DNA of 64,000 nucleotides from Antedon bifida (Eukaryota; Echinodermata; Crinoidea; Comatulida; Antedonidae): NCBI GenBank assembly GCA_963402885.1, contig OY727095.1, forward strand, positions 8,809,001 to 8,873,000. Reading direction: 5' to 3'. This document shows positions 47,013 to 59,204 of this stretch, piece by piece. Position 1 is the first letter of the stretch. Every line of letters starts with the position of its first letter. The notes under the pieces were generated by a model that saw nothing but the letters and a program-made list of their open reading frames with translations, made no database searches and was not told where the DNA came from. The position numbers and the translations under genes are program-made.

Positions 47013-47075
47013 AATCTAGCAGAGTGACCATTCCTTTCGGTTCAAACTCGCTAATATTATTTGTTGCAGCCTCCC

Positions 47076-47264
47076 TAAAGATTGGTTCCCACTAGCGGCG
47101 CAACGTAACGCAATCTACGCAACCTAAGAAAATGCCCTTCCAATAATTGTGTTTGCCCCCGTCTGCGTGAAATCAAACCTTCGATTTTTGCAGCACTGAT
47201 TACGCAAAACATATATTTGCGTCAATACGTCACTGCGTTGCGTTCTAGTGGGAACCACGCTTTA
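47076..47264. repeat. Fold-back family 2 element, long variant
   Basis: Arms TTGGTTCCCACTAG and TCTAGTGGGAACCACGCTTT enclose repeated CGCAACGTAACGCAA words. The inner region matches the copy at 53613. Confidence 0.82.
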
Positions 47265-47347
47265 GACCTTGGTTTCCACTTGGACGCGACGTAAGTAAAT
47301 TGACCAATCACGACACGATGGATGGTTCGGACTATCGCTTGTCAGAA
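47265..47347. repeat. Fold-back family 2, left half
   Basis: It directly follows the previous copy. CTTGGTTTCCACTTGGACGC and the central GACCAATCACGAC are present; the right arm is absent. Confidence 0.65.
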
Positions 47348-47856
47348 TACCAAAATTGGTATCGTGGATAATGGAACGTCCGCACACGTGCTAATCCCTT
47401 GGTCGATAATCACAGGATAGATGGCCTTAATCTATTCAATGATGAGGATTAATTAGATTGTTGAAGTGATTCTATATTGTATTATCCTATACAAAGATAT
47501 ATTGTTAATCTGTTCTGGAAGCAATCCATTTGCAATTGGACGGAAGCACAAAACCAAACCCTATTTGATGCCGGTATAAATAGCGCATCAATCATACCAA
47601 AAAAGGAAACAATTCTTTAACTAATTTCTATATTTCTATGAACATCTTAATTTCATTCTTATTGTTTCTGTAATCAAATGTATATTATCCATTTGTTTTA
47701 TAAATGTAGAGGAATAGTCCGCTTATCAATACAGAAATAACAACAATGTATATAATGTTTTAACGAAAGAGAGAAATTGATTAATGACCCTATGCTTAAA
47801 ATAGTGGATAAAACCAACAAATATCTATGAGTAACTTTCATGCAATTTGAATATCA

Positions 47857-47935
47857 TGATGATAGCTCAAATGGTAGAAATATCAAGCAGAAGATTCCGA
47901 GTTCCAGTCTCGGTCGTGGTGGACTTGTTATCAAC
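47857..47935 (+). repeat. tRNA-like SINE head
   Basis: GATAGCTCAAATGGTAGA resembles a tRNA D-arm/A box and CGAGTTCCAGTCTCGG a T-arm. It cannot fold into a full tRNA by eye. Confidence 0.45.
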
Positions 47936-48191
47936 TTGAAATACGGAATTTATATGTTTTGTTCCTGTATTTCGTTGATATATTGAACGAATATAATGAA
48001 AAAAAGATAAATCTTAATAATAAATAAAGTTGATCACCGTACTGATGAATGAATACGATGACGATAATGATGATGATGACAGATACAGATGATGATGATT
48101 ATTATGATGCCGTAATTGACCGAGGAAAAGAAGGAATTGTTGTCGACACAAACAAATACTATGAATAATATTATATTATTGTTATCAAGTG

Positions 48192-48415
48192 AAGTGGGTG
48201 CCCCAGCGGTTAAGACAGTGGAACCATAATATCTAGCCATAAAATCAGCAAGGGTTCTGGGCTCACTTGCTACATGATTCTGGCGGTACGGTAGAACGAG
48301 ACTTCTTAGATAAGAACTATAAACCGTAGGACCTAGTACATCTTTGAGACGTGTAGGGGGTTACCCCGGAGTACTATTATACACACAGCCACTGTCACAC
48401 ACTCATCGTAAAGTA
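48192..48415 (+). repeat. tRNA-derived SINE A, internal deletion
   Basis: CCCAGCGGTTAAGACAGTGG starts it, and GGGGGTTACCCCGGAGTAC is retained; the CCAGTGTACACATC segment is missing. Confidence 0.8.
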
Positions 48416-49445
48416 CGTAAACCATGGAAAACATATTTTCAAAGTATACTTATAATTCTGCAACCTGGTAGATGGGTAAGATTGACACAATGTATAACCA
48501 ACTTATACTTATAATGAAATTGTAGACCTAAATTATAAAGTGTCTCATCATGTAAAGCACGGGAAAATAACTTTGAAAGCCCTACATGATTCAAAATATA
48601 ATACTTTATAATTGAACAACTGGTAAGACTGTATAAGGCTTACTAAATAAAATAGCAATAGCAATAATATAGCCATTCAATAAAAGTAACGGCCCACAGG
48701 AGTATTATACGAGTGATAATCTTTGCCTGCTTATTTCACTTAAGGTAAGCACCACCCACTTAAGGTAAGGAGGAAGAACGGCTATACCTGAAAGTGCCTC
48801 ATCATACGTACATCACGGGAATTTTGTTGAAAGCCCTGCACATTCAAAATATACTTTTATTACTACCAATTAGGCCTAATGTTATTCATAATTTTAATAA
48901 CAAATAAAATAAAACAAAATTTGTAATAATTTAAAATTGTGTTTCATTGGTACTTGTCCCTTACTCCCACGGTTTAAACCTCAATCTCAAAATGAAACAA
49001 GTTAATGAATAAGGCACTATACAAAAAAAAAAAAAAATTAAAAAAAAAAAATCAAGTAGGCCTAACTCTTAAACATTTTCTTGGAAAACTTTTAAAAAAT
49101 GAAACTTAAAAAAACAATTGATATTATTGTGCTTTTAGATACCAACAAAATTCATTAAAGGTCAAAACTTTTCCTTCTCGAATCGAATCCTTCTCTAAAA
49201 ATAGATTTTGCGTCACGTCGGCCCGGCTTTGACAATGATTTCTAATAATAATTTATAATAGCATTCAATTGTAAATCCTCTCAAAAACAAATAAAAGCAA
49301 CAGTTTAAACCAATGCATCCATCATTTCTGAGTTTTTCATCTACATAAATAAACTAAAATTGTTAATAGGACCAACAAGCAAACATTTACTCACCGACTT
49401 ACCAATATTTTCGATTCTTCACATTTAAAGCCGTATTTTGCTATA

Positions 49446-52400
49446 ATGATGGTTATTAATATATTTGGTAAGTTATTTTTTAATTATTTAAGATATAATT
49501 ATATACGATAAATTGACGGCAATTTTATCGTTGTTTTCAAGATGTTGGATAATGTATTTTTACTGCGACGCTTCTATGGCAACGCATTATTTTTACTGCG
49601 GTACAAATTGATTGGTTGATTTTACTGCAACGCCTATTCGATTGCATGCGCGATGTATTTTACCGAGGCATGTATAGGCCTACTTTTTTTTGTACTACTG
49701 CGATGCTTTTTCGAACACCCGATTCCCATACCGTATTATGTCTAGATACATAGACAGCACGTGCAGTTTCTTGTCTCCTTACTACAAACTGTTCTCCCAC
49801 TATCACAGCTCATGGATATTAACGATACGATATATTAAGGTGTATCCGAATTTTTTATTTGGAATGGTACTATAGTCCTAAGCGTATTTCATTTGTAAAC
49901 ATGACCCATTTACACTTTCTGTGATACGCAATGATTTATTTTAATCAATTTAAAAACTGTATATTTGGTAATTATTTCTAAATTAAAGCAATATTTCATA
50001 ATGTATAATAATGCAAATAAACAATAATTACATGGTAGCGAACTATACCAGATTTAATAAACTAATTTAGCCATAACATTACAATTATCCGACTTTTCAT
50101 GATAGTAAATGTAGAAAATTGCGACATTAAATAAACTAGATATGTTATCTATTTTTATACCGGTACTATAATAATAAGCCAGGGAAGAGTGAATAAGCAC
50201 GGCAACCATGTGATTTGTTTATACGTGCAGTAAGCAGCATTTAAGTAGGCCTAGGTGATACATCCAAACGGATGTGTACAGTAGATTTATTTGTAGACTT
50301 CCGAGATTATTCAATTCATGTTTCTTGCATTATATTGATATTTTCTGTAATAGTTTATCTTTATATAAATCCAAAATTAAGAAATATTTTAAGTTGGTTA
50401 ATTTGTTTGTTTTATTCGATACTCAAACAAGACACCACGAGGATAACCCATAGCTGAAACAGCTTGTTTCCAATAGGATCCTTATAAAGTTACAAACAAA
50501 TTATTACAACAAAGTTCACATTGTGTTTTGTTCTTGTCATGTTTTTCTTGTCATGCTCTTCTTGTTGTCTCGTATTGCTATATGTATTCCAATGTGTAAG
50601 TGGTGGGCTCCCCGAGTGTGAATTGAAATTTTAAAAAATAATAATCATTTTACGCTTATCTTTCAGGATCACTGTTTATACTGGTGTGCTTCAAAACATC
50701 TGTGTCATTAGCAGGGACAATACATCACACATCCCTCATTGAGAAAATCACGGAATTACAGAGGTCCTGCAGTGCATTTGTTAACGAATACGTAAGTGAT
50801 TTGTCCACAATTATAATTATTTCATATTTAGTGAATGTTCTATCTCAACAACATTATCATCCCCATCTCTATCTTCAACATTCTCGATGTTATCATCTTA
50901 CCATCCTCCTCCTCAACACCACCAGTAACACCACTATCAACACCACTATTAACATCAACATCAACATCATCATGATTTAAACTCATCAACACAATCCTCA
51001 TCAATATTATTATCCTCATCTCTATCTTTAACATTCTCAATGTTACCATCTTATCATCCTCCGCCTCAACAGTAACACCACAATCAATATCATTATCATC
51101 ATGATTTAAACTCATCAGCAAAATCTTCATCAACATTTTCATCTTCATCTCTATCTTTAACATTCGCAATGTTAACATCTTACCAGTATCATCAACAACA
51201 TCATCGCACCATCAGCATTATCATCATCATTCATGGTTATCATCATCCTTATCCTTATTATCATATTTCAAAAAAGACAACGATTGATAAGCCTACCGAA
51301 GCATTATTAGAATTCTTCTACAATGAAAACGATTACGGTAACTAATGACGTAAATGTTCTTTCGGATGTTTTTCCTATTCATACTATTGTTCTTTTTGTT
51401 GTATGGTATTATTACAATAAAAATAACTAACTTATTTACTTAACTTAGGCCTACTATCACTTTCATTTTAATATGATAAAAGGACTTTTATTCTGAAAAT
51501 TGTTTTAATAATTAGTACATACTCACATTATTTTTTATATTTTTTAATATCATAAACAAACTACGGTGTATGTCTAGCATGGTGTAATTTTTGTATTAGT
51601 ATTGTATCTGATATGATGTTTTTAATGTTTTTCTGTTTAATATTTTTTACTTATTAACTTTTTTTTTTTATACAGAATCGGACACGTTTCCGTAGACGAC
51701 ACTTCAACACCGACGATATTAACATTACAGTACCTCATCTTGCGTTTGAAGATGCCCGTAATGCAAGGGTTAGTATTAGTACTGAAATAATGCTATCCAT
51801 TATTCACATAATTTACTTATTGTTACCATTATATTAAGCCTTGTCTACACTATCAAACTTTATGTGACAAAAAAGGACATGATGATGTCATATCACTACC
51901 ATATTTGGGCACATCACACTTTTTTTGATAGTGTAGACAGAGGTGTAGATATAGCTTTAGGCCTACTATGGCTGACAACAGGATAGACATAAAGGGATGG
52001 GGACCGGATGTCCTGGATCCTGCCTGCGGGATTTCTATCCGGACACCGGTGATCCATAAAAATCGTTATAATACTATAACATGTAATTCATATGGCACTA
52101 TAGGAATTCACAAAGAATATTTTCCACATGATTAACGTTTTACGTCGATCAACAATGACTGTTCTCTGCAGTATTTAACCATGGAACAATTCACACTTTA
52201 GTACAATATCGAATTATAGACCCTTTATAGTTCGTTGTATTGTATCGGGTACTGTAATTCAGTCTTATATCCACCGTCAATGAATTTCATAGAAACCAAC
52301 AGGTGTAACAAAGATTAGATCATTTTGTAGGCATTTTTCTTATATTTTAGTCGCTCTTACCTTGTAAGGTTGATTATTACGATGAACAATCTTACTCTAT

Positions 52401-53324
52401 TACGTGCTTAGTAAACATATGCAACACTGATGAAATATATTCCGTTCAGTTTGATTTACTATATTTTTTTTTAATCGTCAGGAAGTGGACTTGTTATTAA
52501 CATACGTAACTGATCTCGGTATATTCCGCACTGTCTTTCAAGAAGTAAAGGCGAACGAAGCCCGATTATATAGCCAATCTCTTAGAAACTTCAGCAATGA
52601 ATTTCAGGAAGTATCTGATTTGATGACGACCATTATTGATAAAATGTCAAATATTGTAAGTAAAATTTGATTGTTAAATTGTCGTTTTAGGCCTACTAAC
52701 TTATGTCCGTGTTACACCAGTGCATACACAGCTCCGTCACGATTCTATGCGATTCATTCCACCTCTATCCAAACAGCATTTTCCACATTTTCGGTCTTTT
52801 AAAACATCTAAACAGGGAAGCGTCACTCTTACCTGATTTAAATAAACAAATCGAATATTACTGATTTTTTTCCCTCGCTTCATGATAATAGTTATTACTC
52901 TCACTCGCAACTATGTCAAAACCGGACATGGAACTATCTACTAGTTCTATTTGGTCAATTAACACTTAAAAACACAAACACATCTCAGCTACCTGATTAA
53001 ACCCATATTTTTGTTAAGCATGTTTGGGCGCGCGTCAGTGATTTACAAAAATTACATAATTCACAAAATATGCATTTAGTAACAGCACAGCTACTTAACA
53101 TTAAATAAATGTAATAACATAATTTTTTCTTGCAGATAAACCATAGAAATCAAAACGCAGTATTAATAAGAAACGCTACGACAGTTGATTATACTAACAA
53201 GACTAGAAAGGCCGATCTAAATGACTATGCAATGGAACTTCTATTGACTACAACACACTATGTCATTGACGTTGATTTCCACGTAACTGCACTCTATATG
53301 CCTACAACAACATCACAAGGGTAA
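49446..53324 (+). CDS. Secreted class I cytokine-like protein B, complete
   Basis: Five exons: 49446-49467, 50667-50791, 51676-51768, 52482-52655, 53136-53324, with phases 1, 0, 0, 0, giving 200 aa. Residues 1-23 are a clear signal peptide (INIFGSLFILVCF core). Helix A is residues 30-49 (SLIEKITELQRSCSAFVNEY) and ends exactly at the exon border. Exon 3 is a basic loop (RFRRR) leading to NITVPHLAFEDARNAR, which matches TVTLPDWFSTAERNNT of the neighbouring gene A in layout. Exon 4 holds two long helices (LLLTYVTDLGIFRTVFQEV and FSNEFQEVSDLMTTIIDKM). Exon 5 is a loop with NAT and NKT sequons, then a C-terminal helix (DYAMELLLTTTHYVIDV). Only Cys42 remains in the mature part, so the disulfide pattern differs from A. 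It is a paralogue of A and C by gene structure, on the same strand. The ligand function is inferred. Confidence 0.8.
49550..49690 (+). repeat. Irregular TTTACTGCGACGC repeat in gene B intron 1
   Basis: TTTTTACTGCGACGC and variants occur four or five times at uneven spacing. The origin is unknown. Confidence 0.5.
50850..51240 (+). repeat. CAT/ATC-rich imperfect tandem repeat
   Basis: Two to three units of about 150 bp (CATCATGATTTAAACTCATC, CTCATCTCTATCTTTAACATT) lie in intron 2 of secreted-protein gene B. The minus-strand open frame across it is repeat-derived. Confidence 0.8.
51834..51959. repeat. Fold-back MITE family 1, copy 14
   Basis: It lies in intron 3 of secreted-protein gene B. Left and right arms are present and the inner part is shortened. 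Confidence 0.82.
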
Positions 53325-53612
53325 TACTTTTTGAGTGTGCAATGCGTTGTATTTTACGCAAATGCGTCAATTAAGTAATCAAGCTCGTCAATGTAGTATG
53401 TAAACGCGTCACTGTGTAGTGCGCAAATAGTTCAAAGCACCAATGTGGTATAGTGTATGCATTACTGTAGTAAACAAGCGTTTAGATAAGGTGAGGTTAA
53501 TACGAGCACACGTTTACGCAGTGCGCAAGCGCGTCATTTGTACGTACTTAGCCCGTGTCACAGTTTGGCAGTAGGCCTACGTACGCGTCTTGCTTTAGAG
53601 CAAGAACAATGC

Positions 53613-53835
53613 TTAAGCTTGGTTCCCACTAGTGACGCAACGTAACGCAACCTACGCAACGTAAGAAAATGCCCTTTCGATAATTGTGTTTTGCCCCGCT
53701 TGCGTGAAATCAAACATGCGATGTTTGCAACACTATTTCGTCGTCGGTTCTCACTTGTGATTACGCAATATAGAACTTTGCGTCAAAACGTCGCTGCGTT
53801 GCGTTACGTTGCGTCGCTAGTGGTAATCACGCTTT
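53613..53835. repeat. Fold-back family 2 element, long variant
   Basis: A full copy with CTTGGTTCCCACTAGTGACG on the left and GTCGCTAGTGGTAATCACGC on the right. It has the same GCCCCGCTTGCGTGAAATC core as the copy at 47076. Confidence 0.83.
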
Positions 53836-53935
53836 ATTGCACCCACTGGAGTAATCATCACCGGGATATCTATCGTATATCATGATTAATGAATGTTTAT
53901 TATAAACGCTACACGTATAACCGTAATGTAATGAC

Positions 53936-54088
53936 AACAGTAGAACTGCTACTAAGAAGACACTTTCGGCACCAAACAAACTGTCCTCTCAATAAGGTTT
54001 TCATTTGTTAGTTTCATTTTAAAGTGCCACCATTAATAGGGGTGTCATTTGAATAGGGGTGTCCCGAAAGAAGTCGTTCTACTGTTTA
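53936..54088. repeat. Pogo/Tigger-like MITE
   Basis: CAGTAGAACTGC and GACACTTTCGG on the left face AGGGGTGTCCCGAAAG and GTTCTACTG on the right. Confidence 0.72.
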
Positions 54089-54582
54089 GCTTATTAGGAA
54101 GATATCCCGGTGCATTTACGAAAGGGTATTTACGAATTTACCTAGACTGTAAGTAGAAATTAGATGCAATTAATTATTATATTTATAAAAAATATTGATG
54201 CAATTTCTTATTGATAAAAAGGTGGATAGTTGTTGCTATGCAACTGTAAATAACGTTTGTCAAAACTTATTCCATTCCAAATATGTATTTTTATCACTTT
54301 AATCGGTTCTAAACTAAACAGTATTATTTTAAAGTATTTAATTATATAAAACATATTTATTAAAAGCGAAATCAATGAAAATTTAGAAAACTTAATTGTT
54401 AATTTTTGGAAAATGGTATCCATTTTTTGTGTGAAATGTTCGACACTCCGATCAACATTAAATTATATTGGGATACTGTGTATCCACTAAACAATAATAG
54501 TGGTTAAAATCAGTTACGTATTATTTTTAAAGAAAATGTTATGATAAAAAAAAATTAAATTATATCTGTAATTGGTATTAAA

Positions 54583-54908
54583 GATGTATTGTCCCCTAAA
54601 AACATGAAAAATAAAGATGAATTTAATCAGACTTTAAATAGGTTATTTTGTAGCTTTAATATATTTAGTCAGAAACAATGTTTTCACCTATAGGCCTAAA
54701 ATAACAAAATGGGTAAATTCAACCAAAAAGCCATTGGCTGGCAGCCAATTTAACTATTTTTTGCTTTAAATTGCATTTTTTTCAGGTAACTATTTTTTAA
54801 AATCCAATTTTTGGTCAAAGTGGTTAACTATTATGTGACATAAAAATGGCACAATTAACCAAACATTTTTTAAGAATTATTGTTTCAGGGGGACAATACA
54901 TCTTTAAA
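54583..54908 (+). repeat. Fold-back MITE family 4, about 325 bp
   Basis: TTAAAGATGTATTGTCCCC at the left and GGGGGACAATACATCTTTAA at the right are inverted ends. CATGAAAAATAAAGATGA follows the left end. Confidence 0.85.
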
Positions 54909-55321
54909 AATGTTTTAGTAATGAATGATATAACTTGAACATAGGGTTGTTTATCATCAGCACTGGAGGGTGGACATACCGTATGATACAGGCGTCACTT
55001 TATAGAAAAATATCCTCAAAGAAACTTTGATTTTAAACTTTATCTAGAAAAACATGCTTAGTCTTTATTTTGAAATACGCTTAAGATGAATAACATTGTA
55101 TAATATTATATATAAACTTATTTAATTTAACTTTACAGTCAATTGTGTTAATAATTAATGCATTTTACGTTAAAGGACAAAAACTCGAATAGTTGTATTT
55201 GTTAATGTTAAGTTTTATATTAAACTATCATGTTAAGAGAGTGACAACAAGTACATGTGATACATGTGTGACATGTATTACATCATTTGCCTTGATACAG
55301 GGCGACGATACTTTACTTACG

Positions 55322-55497
55322 TTTCCCATGTGTACCCGGTTAGATCAAGACACAACTTTTCGCTGATTACTAGCTGCATTATTGGAGTATGTTTCCATAC
55401 GTGTTTGATCCACAAAAAATGACTGGGGTAATAATGTTCATCGCTTAGAAACATTGTGCAATAAGCGCTATGTAAGAACGAATATTATTATTATTAT
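55322..55497 (+). repeat. SINE B, 5' shortened
   Basis: GATCAAGACACAACTTTTCG, GATTACTAGCTGCATTA, ATGACTGGGGTAATAATG and ATT repeats match the copy at 14695. Confidence 0.8.
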
Positions 55498-55760
55498 CCT
55501 TAGTAGCGATATTTGGGAATTAAGACATTTGGATATGTTTGTATACTGTAATTCTCATTTTAAAATGCTATCTGTGCAATAAAGTTTGGTATTGGGTTTT
55601 ATAAATATGTTGTTTTATTTCGTATGTTGTGATGGATGAAGATGTTGTCACGTAGATCTCAAATATACTATATATTGTGACGAGGCGGTGTTTATTTTAA
55701 TCAAATGATATTAATTTCCATTCAAACTAGGACTACGAAATGGAATGGAAAATGGAAATA

Positions 55761-55804
55761 TTTTTTGTCACATAAAGTTTGATAGTGTAGGCCTAGACAG
55801 AGCT
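55761..55804. repeat. Fold-back MITE family 1, copy 15 (right arm)
   Basis: A solitary right arm, TCACATAAAGTTTGATAGTG, followed by a GACAGAGCT end interrupted by GGCCTA. Confidence 0.7.
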
Positions 55805-56059
55805 GTACAAACATATATATATAAAAAGAAAGTCACTATATTTATGTTGTCTATTTGGTTATTTTTTAATGGGCCTATTTGCCAGTGATCTTTGTCATGA
55901 TGAGATGACACTTTTTATATAGCCATCAGTAATAACATACGTGTATTGTAATAATAAAAATAATGGGTGTGTTAACGTGTCTACGTAAACCGTATATCTT
56001 ATGAGGCGCCATTTGAAACATTATTGCAGTATTTATTTCAACAATATTTTATGAGGGTG

Positions 56060-56870
56060 GTCCATCCAGCATCAGCTGATCATTAGGGACCCTCAAACAA
56101 TACAAACAGAAAATACAAAATAAACTATAAAAACACAAAATTAACAAAGATTTAAAAAATAAATATATATATATATATAAAAATACAGAATGCCAACAAT
56201 GAAAGAATTGGATAAAAAGAAATAAAATCAGAGAATGAGAAACAGGTGTTTTTTCAAAAGAGATTTAAAGGAGGAAAAATTGTAAGAGTTACGAATGCTT
56301 AAAGGTAGAGAATTAAAGAAAGAAGGAGCATTGAAACTAAAAGAAAGTTTAAAGATTTCAAGGTAAGAACGAGGGATAAGAAGATCTCCTTTAGTAATTT
56401 GCCTAGTGTTCATACGGCCGTTGGAAGTTACTTTAGTTAAAAGCTGACAGATAGTAAGTGGAGCAGAGTGATGTAGAGCTTTGAAAGATAGACAAGCAAG
56501 CTGAAAAAGGTATCGTTCATGGAAGGGGAGAGTCTTAACACTGGAAAAGTGATGAGGAGAGAGATGTGTAGTGGGAGATAGATCGAGTAGAAGACGAATA
56601 GCTTTATTCTGGATTTTTTTTAAGTTTAGTGGTAGAAGAACGTTTAGAACCCCAGACAGAGCAGCAGTAGTCAAGTCTAGAAAGGAAAAGTGAATTGTAC
56701 AGAAGATGAAGAGAAGATTTGTTTGTAAATTTAGAGGTACGTTTGAGTAAGTAGATAATAGAATTGAGTTTTTTACAGAGGGAAGATATGTGAGATCGCC
56801 AGGTTAGAGTATTGTCAATTATGATTCCAAGGTGTTTGTGAGAAGTAACAGATTGTATTGACAGTTATAC
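56060..56870 (-). mobile_element. CR1/L2-type LINE, 3' part of ORF2
   Basis: On the minus strand, SHKHLGIIIDNTLTWRSHI, SRLDYCCSVWGS and IQNKAIRLLLDLSP are followed by LACLSFKALHHSAPLTI, SFNAPSFFNSLPLSIRN and LLKKHLF. This is the region from the end of the RT domain to the ORF2 stop. The part upstream of 56675 continues in another frame, so it is a broken copy. There is an AT-rich tail at about 56100-56200. Confidence 0.85.
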
Positions 56871-56939
56871 ACCACAGTAATTCGTGACAATATAGTACAG
56901 TCTGAACAGCACAGTGGATATAGCTGTGTCACCCATCAC

Positions 56940-57110
56940 CAATCGCGTCGTGGTTGATCAAATTATTTGCGTGATTTGTTCTCATACCAGGACGCAACGC
57001 AAACACGTAAGCGCAGTGCAAGCGAGTAGTTTCTCATGATCCATCGCTTGTGATGGGTCGCGTTGCATTTACGTCTTTGCATTGCGTCAGTGAGAAGGTG
57101 TAGGGTTGAA
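56940..57110. repeat. Fold-back family 2, diverged copy
   Basis: It contains GACGCAACGCAAACACGTAAG and the complementary GCATTGCGTC on the right, but its terminal arms have drifted. A further small fragment lies at about 57917-57945. Confidence 0.6.
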
Positions 57111-57124
57111 TTTTAACACTTACT

Positions 57125-57535
57125 AGAAGATCCTGACACATATCGACTATTATATATAACCTCCATTGGCTACCTATTGACTCCCGTATAAAATATCAGA
57201 TCCTTTTACTACTTCTTAAACAACCTCTTATTTTCTTGATATTCTTCCCTCCTACACCCATCTTGCTTGTCTTCGTTCGGCTGATCAAAACCTACTGGTT
57301 GTGCCTAGAATAAACACTAAATCCTATGGACAAAGGTATTTTGTGTTCTCTGCTGCTTCTCAGTGGAATTCTCTCCCTCGACATATTACTAAATCAACAT
57401 CTATTGCTATATTTAAAAAAGAACATCTCTTTAACATCTAATACAAGCGCCTTTGATTTTTACTTCGGTTTAGTTGATACTGGCGCTATACAAATACCTA
57501 CATTATTATTACTATTAATTCGTGGCTGCGTTTAG
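57125..57535 (+). mobile_element. CR1/L2-type LINE C-terminal remnant, plus strand
   Basis: LHWLPIDSRIKYQILLLL near the start, a VPRINTKSYGQR string and SQWNSLPRHITKSTS with FKKEHLF near the end are LINE C-terminal hallmarks, in more than one frame. ATT repeats follow. It lies about 300 bp from the LINE at 56060 and in opposite orientation. Confidence 0.8.
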
Positions 57536-58024
57536 TTCAGATAGTATTTTAAAATGAGAAAGTAGAAAGTTCTAAAACTGCGCCCCGTAGTCAACAATTC
57601 CCTGAATCCGGAATAGGGTGATTCCTTCCTTCCTTTCATCTAGTTCTTAAAATTGCACGTCAAAGCATGGACAACAAGGTCAATGTAAAAATATACACGG
57701 CAATATTTTGTTCAACAACCACAATAGTACAGCAATTAAATAAAAATAAATAAAAACCTATAAAAATACCGTAATACATGATATATGACGTCATAATATA
57801 TTATACTCCCTGTCTAGTCAATGGCTTAAAAAAATAAGGACATGGTTACATGACTTGTTTTTTCATTTGTAGGTTAAATGTGTAAACATAAATGTATTTA
57901 TAAATCCCTTTCACTTAAGCCGGGTTTCCACGTGGACGCAAGGCATCATTACTACATTTATTTATAGGCTTATTCTATTTTTTTTTAAATAACAATAATA
58001 AAGAATACACACTAGGCCAACATT

Positions 58025-58113
58025 TTAAGGTCTGCCCACACTATCAAACTAGTTTATGGTGGTCATATTATTCCCAAATACGGTAGTGATATGACATCAT
58101 CATGTCAATATGT
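58025..58113. repeat. Fold-back MITE family 1, copy 16 (left half)
   Basis: A diverged left arm and the GGTAGTGATATGACATCATC inner motif are present; the right arm is absent. Confidence 0.7.
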
Positions 58114-58635
58114 ATATATTTTATTCTTTATTTATTCACCAAATATAGCACATTTATTTTATTTATTTATTTATTCGTCATAAAAAACATCACAGCAACC
58201 CAGCGGGCAAACCTGTGATTTACAAAACAAACATAAAAAACAACGAGGAAAAATAAAAGCAAACAAACAACCAAAAGTACATAATTAAAACGAATTTAGG
58301 TTCAATGATTTTCCCAAAATAGGGGTATTTTCCAATCGTGGTATACACTTTCTAATGAACGCCTATGGAATGTTCCATTCATCGCAAATCAATACATTTG
58401 TATAAACGTATATTACATCTATCAAAATAGTATTTTTTTAAAAGAAAATCGGCATGTCTTTAACATTATGATGCTGTACTCGAGCTATTCAACCGGTTTT
58501 CAGCTATTAAAAACATCGTAGAATGCGAAGCATCCTCGTATTATTATGTGCGGTTATTTTTCAAGATGGACATCCATTAGACAGTGTATACCACGAATGT
58601 TGATGAATGAATGATGAATTCATTAACAGTGTCTT

Positions 58636-58945
58636 AAAGATGTATTTTCTCTCACCCCACCCACAAAACATGAAAAATGAAGATTAATTAAATCAGACTT
58701 TGAATAGGTTACGTTGTAGTTTTAATAAAGTTGACCCCTTTAAAAAAAATAAAACAAAAAGTTTTTTTTTTATATAAAATGACAAAATAAATGGTCAAAT
58801 TCAACCTGGAAGCCAATTTAACTTCTTTTTTTTTGCTTTCAATTACAGATTTTTTCAGGTAAATTTTTTTTTTCGATTCAATTTTGTTTCAATTTTGTTT
58901 ACGATGCAGCCGTATTTCGAAAATAAGGAGATAATGCATGTTTAT
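58636..58945 (+). repeat. Fold-back MITE family 4, diverged copy
   Basis: It starts TAAAGATGTATTTTCTC and shares the ACATGAAAAATGAAGATTAA and CCAATTTAACT blocks with the copy at 54583. Confidence 0.7.
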
Positions 58946-59047
58946 CTCGGAAGTGGGGGAGGATTGAGTGTTTTTGAGTTTATAAAATAAAGAGTTCAAA
59001 CAAATTTGTGTATTCGTACTGTTTTATTATTTTGCTGTGATTTGCTC

Positions 59048-59204
59048 ACCGGAATAGTTGGGGTGGGTTACTATTTTCAAGTGCCTAATTTAAGATTAGT
59101 AATAGTAACCCCCCCCCCCCCACCTTCTAATAGTAATCCACCCAAAAAAACAATCAAAGAATAATAACCCATGGTTACAATTAGAATATTTACGGTATCT
59201 TAAT
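59048..59204 (-). repeat. Fold-back MITE family 3 (TACCGTAAAT ends)
   Basis: Repeated GGTTACTATTA-type words end in TACCGTAAATATTCTAAT on the minus strand. It includes a C run. It is in opposite orientation to the copy at 61670. Confidence 0.75.

Larger units (their letters stand above)
43521..49445. other. Intergenic region between secreted-protein genes A and B
   Basis: I found no further member of the family and no other gene. A distant AATAAA at 44280-44285 could end gene A. The region carries several fold-back elements, a GATA microsatellite (about 46330-46372), a tandem CCCGCGAAGTCAAA motif (about 45558-45590), SINE pieces and an ATG-rich simple repeat (about 48045-48110). Confidence 0.55.

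Noticed and set aside
50840-51178. 112-aa minus-strand frame rich in Met, Asp and Leu
   Set aside because: It is the complement of the CAT/ATC tandem repeat in gene B intron 2.
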